Positions 59,926 through 64,000 of a stretch of DNA of 64,000 nucleotides are shown in pieces. How positions within the stretch are numbered: position 1 is the first letter of the stretch; each line of letters starts with the position of its first letter. The notes beneath the pieces were generated by a model, which was not told where the DNA came from, searched no databases, and worked only from the letters and a program-made list of their open reading frames with translations. This DNA comes from an uncultured Prevotellaceae bacterium (GTDB lineage: Bacteria > Bacteroidota > Bacteroidia > Bacteroidales > Bacteroidaceae). The stretch spans positions 45,585 through 109,584 of the forward strand of contig OMXX01000007.1 in the NCBI GenBank assembly GCA_900315105.1, given 5' to 3'. Made by a program: the position numbers and the translations under genes.

Positions 59926-60689
59926 TATTCTTTTATGAACTTCTCCGCCTTCTCAATATCACCTGCATGGTCAATATCGAGAACCTTGGAGAAGGGGAAA
60001 GCCATAAGCTGAAGCCCATCCTCTATTAGTCCGCGTTGGAAATTACGCATTCGGCTCTTTCCCTCCGCCATACAGCGGTTGAGGGTGTCTATCGCCTTGG
60101 GTGTCAAACCATAGATGCCGGCAGAGATATATGGGCATTTCCTTTCTTTATCTTCATCAAGGAAATTCTCGATAAGCGGAAAATCCATTCGCCTTCCGGC
60201 CTCCCCCCTCGGGGGGACGGGAGAGGGGGCCACATACAGCGGCTTCTCATCATCCACATAGTCCGTTACGCCCATCATTCCGTCAGCCGAGCCATTGGCA
60301 AGCGAAGCCTTGAAAGCCTTGACGTATGCCGAGAACTCCTCCTCACGGAAGATAGTATCAACCGTGGTAAGTACGAAGGGAGAGTCCGAAAGGAACTTAC
60401 TCAACTCGTAGAAACTATGCATGGAGCTTGGTGTTGTCCTGACTATATGCCGAAGCGGAATCTTCTTACCATCAAATCCATCACGCTCAATCCTTGTGAG
60501 ATGCTCATCCACAAGCGGGGTGAGGTCGTTGCATATCACGATTATCTCATCTGCCTCATTATCAAGAAACACACGGATTAATCGGTCAACAAGACATTGT
60601 CCTCCCACCTTGACCAAAGGCTTTGGAGCAGAGATTCCTTCCTCAGCCAATCTGGAGCCTTCACCGGCTGCAATGATTGCGTATTTCAT
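59925..60689 (-). CDS. Nucleotidyltransferase (NTP transferase family)
   Basis: 254 residues from the ATG at 60689, chosen because a consensus promoter lies immediately before it. Start MKYAIIAAGEGSRLAEEGISAPKPLVKVGG carries the NTP-transferase G-x-G-x-R-L and the PKPL Lys motif; later FVLTTVDTIF is the metal site. Likely makes a CDP- or UDP-activated sugar or alcohol. Residues APSPVPPRGEAGRR (about 160-175) come from an in-frame GC palindrome (60205-60236). It opens a run ending in the CDP-alcohol transferase. Confidence 0.85.
   Translation of the reverse strand: MKYAIIAAGEGSRLAEEGISAPKPLVKVGGQCLVDRLIRVFLDNEADEIIVICNDLTPLVDEHLTRIERDGFDGKKIPLRHIVRTTPSSMHSFYELSKFLSDSPFVLTTVDTIFREEEFSAYVKAFKASLANGSADGMMGVTDYVDDEKPLYVAPSPVPPRGEAGRRMDFPLIENFLDEDKERKCPYISAGIYGLTPKAIDTLNRCMAEGKSRMRNFQRGLIEDGLQLMAFPFSKVLDIDHAGDIEKAEKFIKE
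60205..60236 (-). repeat. GC palindrome inside the NTP transferase gene
   Basis: CTCCCCCCTCGGGGGGACGG, in frame. Confidence 0.75.
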
Positions 60690-60698
60690 ATCCGAGTG

Positions 60699-60730
60699 CA
60701 AAATTACACACTCTTCCACACACAACCAAA
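60699..60730 (-). promoter_or_regulatory. Promoter of the headgroup operon, next to its start
   Basis: Minus strand: TTTG (60730-60727), 20 bases, TAATTTTG (60706-60699). The ATG at 60689 lies 10 bases further, so almost leaderless. Confidence 0.7.
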
Positions 60731-60858
60731 AAAATTTATAAAAAATAACATTTTGGCTTGATTCCGCAAACAATTAATTAACGATAGTTCTACGAAATAA
60801 AGGAAACTGATTTATTGTTAATTTTAACGTGAGTTCGATGAATTCGTCTACTTGTATA

Positions 60859-61036
60859 TTATTGAATATCATGTAGTTGAAAGAGCTCTAAAGGAGCGAT
60901 ACCTAAAAGGGCAGTCCGTTAGGGCTGTTATATTTGCCAATATATGGGGGATGAGGTCTGTAGGACCGACACCTATTGTATTTATCTATGTTTTTAGGTG
61001 TCGCACTTACAGCGCTCCTTTAATCACACATATACC
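60859..61036 (+). repeat. Palindromic dispersed element, copy B
   Basis: Near-identical to 6853-7029; lacks the extra right arm of copy A. Directly after it (61040-61125) ACGGATTTATCTGA pairs with TCAGATAAATCCGT followed by TTTTTTT, a terminator-like stem. Confidence 0.8.
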
Positions 61037-61204
61037 GAAATGATAAGGGAAACGGATTTATCTGATTTTTCTGATAGCTGGCACAGTAATATATCCGCGA
61101 TTTGCTTCAGATAAATCCGTTTCCTTTTTTTATTCGAACTAACGTTAATCAGCCTGTCGCTCAGCTCTTACGACGCTTTTCCATAGCTATACCAACGCTG
61201 ATAA

Positions 61205-61372
61205 TCCGAACTACGCCCGATGATAATACCATTATAATACCATTATATTACCATAATAATACCATAATATTACCATTAACTATGGTATTTTAATGGTATC
61301 TTAATGGTATTTATATGGTATTTATATGGTATTTATATGGTATTTACATAGGAGGAACAACGGAGGTGAAAC
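61205..61372 (+). repeat. ATACCATTAT / AATGGTATTT word array
   Basis: About six copies of ATACCATTAT (some ATTACCAT), a centre ACCATTAACTATGGT, then about seven copies of AATGGTATTT or ATATGGTATTT. The clearest example of the mirrored word-array type. The gap 60690-61606 has no gene; small overlapping frames here are repeat-derived. Confidence 0.9.
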
Positions 61373-61479
61373 GAACTTGCAAAGTGCGTTTTTACGAACA
61401 CGAAACTCACGAAAGAAACGGAAGTTTTTTCGTCTATTCCGTGTTTTCCGTGTTCAGCAAACAATTTTCCCCCCGTTTT

Positions 61480-61511
61480 TTTGCCAATATCATTTTTTTT
61501 GTATATTTTTG
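61480..61511 (+). promoter_or_regulatory. Promoter of the B-repeat/LRR protein gene
   Basis: TTTG (61480-61483), 20 bases, TATTTTTG (61504-61511); leader of about 90 bases. Confidence 0.65.
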
Positions 61512-61606
61512 CATCCGTGTGGGGATGTGCCACACGTCTTCTGCACAATAATCCCCTAATACTTAACAGAATAACTAAAATATAAATATTTCACAAATAA
61601 ATAAAA

Positions 61607-63364
61607 ATGAAAAGAACGACTTTATCTTTTCTGACAGAGAGCAAGGTCTCACACGTCAGTCTCTTATCCATCCGAAGAGTGGCTATTACTCTGCTCGTCA
61701 TGCTGCTGACTACGGCAAGCGCTTGGGCACAGTTTTTCCCACCAACAAAATACTATCTCTACCTTAACCCAAACTATCCGGGAGAGGAGCGCTTAGCAAC
61801 GGTTGAAGTTGATATTTCTGAACCTACCACCACCTATACGTTAACATCATATGATGAACCTACCCGTGAAGGTTATATATTTGAAGGTTGGTCAACATCA
61901 CCGACAGGGAAAGTAGAATATAAAACTGGTGACCCGGTAGAATTAACTGGCAATTTGACGCTTTATGCTGTGTGGGATGATAATCCTTATACGCTAACTC
62001 TGGATGACAACTATGAGGGCGGAGCTTCCGAAGAGATTCTGGTCTTAAGCTATAGTCCCACCTATACTCTAATGCAAAGTGATGTGCCTACCCGTGAAGG
62101 GCATACATTCTGTGGATGGTCAGAAACACCTACAGGATACATACAATATGAAGCTAACAATATTGTAAAATTATCTGGCAATCTTACGCTTTATGCGTTA
62201 TGGGATGATTCGCCTAATCTATATAAATTGACATACACTATCACCTCTGAAAACTTAAAACAAGCAAAGGTTTCAGGGTATGAAGTAAATAAACCCACAG
62301 GAGTCTTGGACATCCCTGCCACTGCTATAATAAATGGTACAGAATATTCTGTGACGAGCATTGGTGATAAAGCATTTGGGGACTGTTACGATCTTCAATC
62401 TGTCACCATCCCTAACAGCGTGACGAGCATTGAAAGCAATGCTTTCTCGCGTTGTTCAGGTCTTACTTCAATAACAGTAGAAGAAGGAAATACATATTAT
62501 GATAGCAGAGACAATTGTAATGCTATTATAAAAACTAAATCCAACACTTTAATTCTTGGATGCAAGAATACAATTATTCCTAACAGCGTGACGAGCATTG
62601 GTAGTTACGCATTTTATGGTTGTAGCAGCCTTGAGTCTATAACCATCCCTAACAGCGTGACGAGCATTGGAAATTTCGCTTTTGCCGATTGTGGAGAACT
62701 TACATCGGTTAATCTCAATAGCAATCCGTGGTTTGACGCAAATGCCTTTAAGGACACACCTGCTACTGTGACAATGAACCTGACGGCAAGCAATGTAAAC
62801 GAGGATAAATGGACTACATTCTACAGCAACAGCTATAACAACTTCCAGGCTGATGAGAATACAACGGTGTATAAAGCAACTGTGGATGGCTCATCGCTCG
62901 TGCTGACGGAAGTGGAAGACAAGATTGTAAATAGAGAAACTGCGGTAATACTGAAATCATCAGGCAATCCAGTTATGACTCTCACAAACACAAGCAGCAG
63001 CGACACAAATGACAATGACCTGTGCGGTATCAGCGGCCGTTTACTGCGCAGCGATTTTATGGAATATTTCAGCGTTAATGCGATTTACACAATGGGCAAC
63101 ACATCGGCAGGCTTCGGTTTCCACAAATACACAGGCGAATATGTTCCGGCAGGCAAGGCTTTCCTTCCGCTCAACACGAGCAATGGGGCTAAGGCTCAGA
63201 GCCTTACTATTGTCTTTGCCATCGGGGCAACAGGCATAAAGTCCGTGTCTTCTGACAGCAACCTGCAGAATGACTGGTTCTCTCTCGACGGCACTCGTCT
63301 CAGCGGCAAGCCTTCACAGCCAGGAATTTATGTTAATGGGAAGAAGAAAATTGTAATCAAGTAA
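61607..63364 (+). CDS. Surface protein with InlB-type B-repeats and BspA leucine-rich repeats
   Basis: 585 residues. An extended signal region ends in ASAWAQ. Two B-repeats (about 60-125 and 130-200) carry TREGYIFEGWSTSPTGKVEY / TREGHTFCGWSETPTGYIQY and LTLYAVWDD / LTLYALWDD. LRR_5 units follow (about 245-385: IPNSVTSIGSYAFYGCSSLESI, SIGNFAFADCGEL). Then a beta domain and the Prevotella-type tail (WFSLDGTRLSGKPSQPGIYVNGKKKIVIK). It is exported and surface-attached, probably as an adhesin. Two of the LRR units share an identical 20-base coding word (CCTAACAGCGTGACGAGC). Confidence 0.82.
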   Translation: MKRTTLSFLTESKVSHVSLLSIRRVAITLLVMLLTTASAWAQFFPPTKYYLYLNPNYPGEERLATVEVDISEPTTTYTLTSYDEPTREGYIFEGWSTSPTGKVEYKTGDPVELTGNLTLYAVWDDNPYTLTLDDNYEGGASEEILVLSYSPTYTLMQSDVPTREGHTFCGWSETPTGYIQYEANNIVKLSGNLTLYALWDDSPNLYKLTYTITSENLKQAKVSGYEVNKPTGVLDIPATAIINGTEYSVTSIGDKAFGDCYDLQSVTIPNSVTSIESNAFSRCSGLTSITVEEGNTYYDSRDNCNAIIKTKSNTLILGCKNTIIPNSVTSIGSYAFYGCSSLESITIPNSVTSIGNFAFADCGELTSVNLNSNPWFDANAFKDTPATVTMNLTASNVNEDKWTTFYSNSYNNFQADENTTVYKATVDGSSLVLTEVEDKIVNRETAVILKSSGNPVMTLTNTSSSDTNDNDLCGISGRLLRSDFMEYFSVNAIYTMGNTSAGFGFHKYTGEYVPAGKAFLPLNTSNGAKAQSLTIVFAIGATGIKSVSSDSNLQNDWFSLDGTRLSGKPSQPGIYVNGKKKIVIK

Positions 63365-63366
63365 AA

Positions 63367-63453
63367 GACCCTCTAAATCCCCCTGCATAGGGGGACTTCC
63401 TTTCGCGAATCGGCTCTTCCCCTACGCAGGGGAAGCGGGGAAAGGGTCTTTTT
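63367..63453 (+). repeat. Complete GACCCTCTAAATCCCCC element, also the likely terminator
   Basis: AATCCCCCTGCATAGGGGGACTT, then CGCGAATCGGCTC, then CCCCTACGCAGGGG, and AAAGGGTC at the end pairing with GACCCT at the start; a TTTTTA follows. The same layout as at 47722-47810. Confidence 0.8.
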
Positions 63454-63469
63454 ATAATATTAAATCATT

Positions 63470-63613
63470 ATGGAAAAGAAAGAATACATTAAGCCCGCTA
63501 TGCGGCAGATAGAGATACATCACAACAAGCATCTACTCATCGGCAGTAATGATCCTACGAAGAAAATGGAGATTTACGAGGATGAGATGGACAACGAGGA
63601 TGATGTGATGTAA
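63470..63613 (+). CDS. 47-residue peptide of the KKEYIKPxM type
   Basis: MEKKEYIKPAMRQIEI ... LLIGSNDPTKKM, then an acidic tail EIYEDEMDNEDDVM. Small proteins that begin with (K)KEYIKPxMxVVEI and carry a Leu-x-Gly-Ser stretch in the middle are frequent behind exported surface genes in Prevotella and Bacteroides. The pattern of a conserved leader-like N-terminus and variable core resembles a secreted or processed peptide, but no maturation enzyme is adjacent. The role is unknown. Confidence 0.6.
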   Translation: MEKKEYIKPAMRQIEIHHNKHLLIGSNDPTKKMEIYEDEMDNEDDVM

Positions 63614-63643
63614 GAAAGCAAATAGTAAGGTATTAATAATGAG

Positions 63644-63927
63644 TTGCTTTCGCCATTTAGAAAAACCAATTAAAACAAAAGAACACAAAGTAAAACATTT
63701 TGTTTTTATATGTTTTTATTGGTTTTATCCTGTTTTTTTATTCGTTTATTCTGTATTTTTCCGTGTTCAGATAAAATTTTTGCGCCTTAGCGCCTTTGCG
63801 TTTAGTTAATAACTAGTTGCTTTCGCCATTTAGAAAAACCAATTAAAACAAAAGAATACAAAAGAAAACATCTTGTTTTTATCTGTTTTTATTGGTTTTT
63901 CCCTGTTTTTTTAGATGGCGAAAGCAA
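63644..63927 (+). repeat. TTGCTTTCGCCATTTAG / ATGGCGAAAGCAA palindrome and partial copy
   Basis: 63817-63927 is closed by TTGCTTTCGCCAT and ATGGCGAAAGCAA, with AAAACCAATTAAAACAAAA facing TTTTTATTGGTTTTT inside. A copy lacking the right end starts at 63644. The final 60 bases repeat TTTTTACGAACACGAAA from 61390. No gene in 63614-64000. Confidence 0.8.
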
Positions 63928-64000
63928 TATATTTCAAACGCAGAGCCGCAGAGATACAGAGGTTTTCTTTTTACGAACACGAAATGCACGAAAGAAACGA

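Noticed and set aside
60852..61043. 63-codon frame over palindrome copy B
   Set aside because: It is only the palindrome read in one direction; copy A does not keep it open in the same way.
61315..61559. Overlapping 77-78 codon frames before the surface protein
   Set aside because: They run through AATGGTATTT units and a promoter; no conserved text.
1..64000. tRNA, rRNA or tmRNA genes
   Set aside because: No T-loop/acceptor pattern or rRNA text was seen in the gaps on either strand.

Overview
The window looks like a chromosomal segment of a Bacteroidales bacterium, most likely Prevotella or a close relative. The support is: two paired SusC/SusD outer-membrane systems, ExbB-ExbD-ExbD-TonB genes of Bacteroidetes type, a BspA-like leucine-rich surface protein, secreted proteins ending in the basic tail common in Prevotella exported proteins, no clear Shine-Dalgarno sequences, and promoters of the Bacteroidetes form (TTTG, about 20 bases, TAnnTTTG). 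I saw no rRNA, tRNA, prophage, insertion sequence or CRISPR array.

Layout. 1-6240: tail of a PLP aminotransferase, then a TonB-energising operon (exbB, two exbD, tonB), a PstS-like lipoprotein and a TPR protein. 6240-7690: a gene-free island of nested inverted repeats. 7691-28870: a polysaccharide utilisation region. It holds a GH2 enzyme, a TauE-like permease, a short BspA-like protein, a carbohydrate-binding protein, a GH10-fold protein that has lost catalytic residues, a DUF1735/DUF5627-like lipoprotein, and SusD/SusC/SusD/SusC. 29622-36088: M48 lipoprotein peptidase, acyltransferase, an oxidoreductase fusion, a membrane regulator with a LuxR-like C-terminus, a second TonB, and a radical SAM protein. 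36363-45547: a tightly packed signalling operon of REC-PP2C phosphatase, membrane-anchored beta-propeller protein, propeller sensor lacking the phospho-accepting histidine, intact soluble histidine kinase, and TPR-TonB-dependent receptor. 45544-52510: an orphan Vsr endonuclease, a YD-like repeat protein, a broken gene, and two RHS-type toxin/immunity cassettes with matching starts and terminators. 52740-60689: a minus-strand run (NTP transferase, ATP-grasp-like enzyme, CDP-alcohol phosphatidyltransferase, HAD phosphatase, DUF5686 outer-membrane protein, LuxR response regulator, TtcA) that may make a polar lipid headgroup or envelope phosphodiester. 61607-63613: a B-repeat/LRR surface protein and a 47-residue peptide.

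The most striking property is the repeat content. Nearly every intergenic gap holds a cluster of short degenerate words (about 8-12 bases) that run in one orientation and then return as their reverse complement, with a different word at each locus. A separate GC-rich palindrome family sits between genes and also in frame inside at least six protein genes. These two patterns, the degenerate sensor kinase operon, the pseudo-GH10 and the RHS cassettes are the best leads. All names rest on reading motifs by eye; no database search was run.
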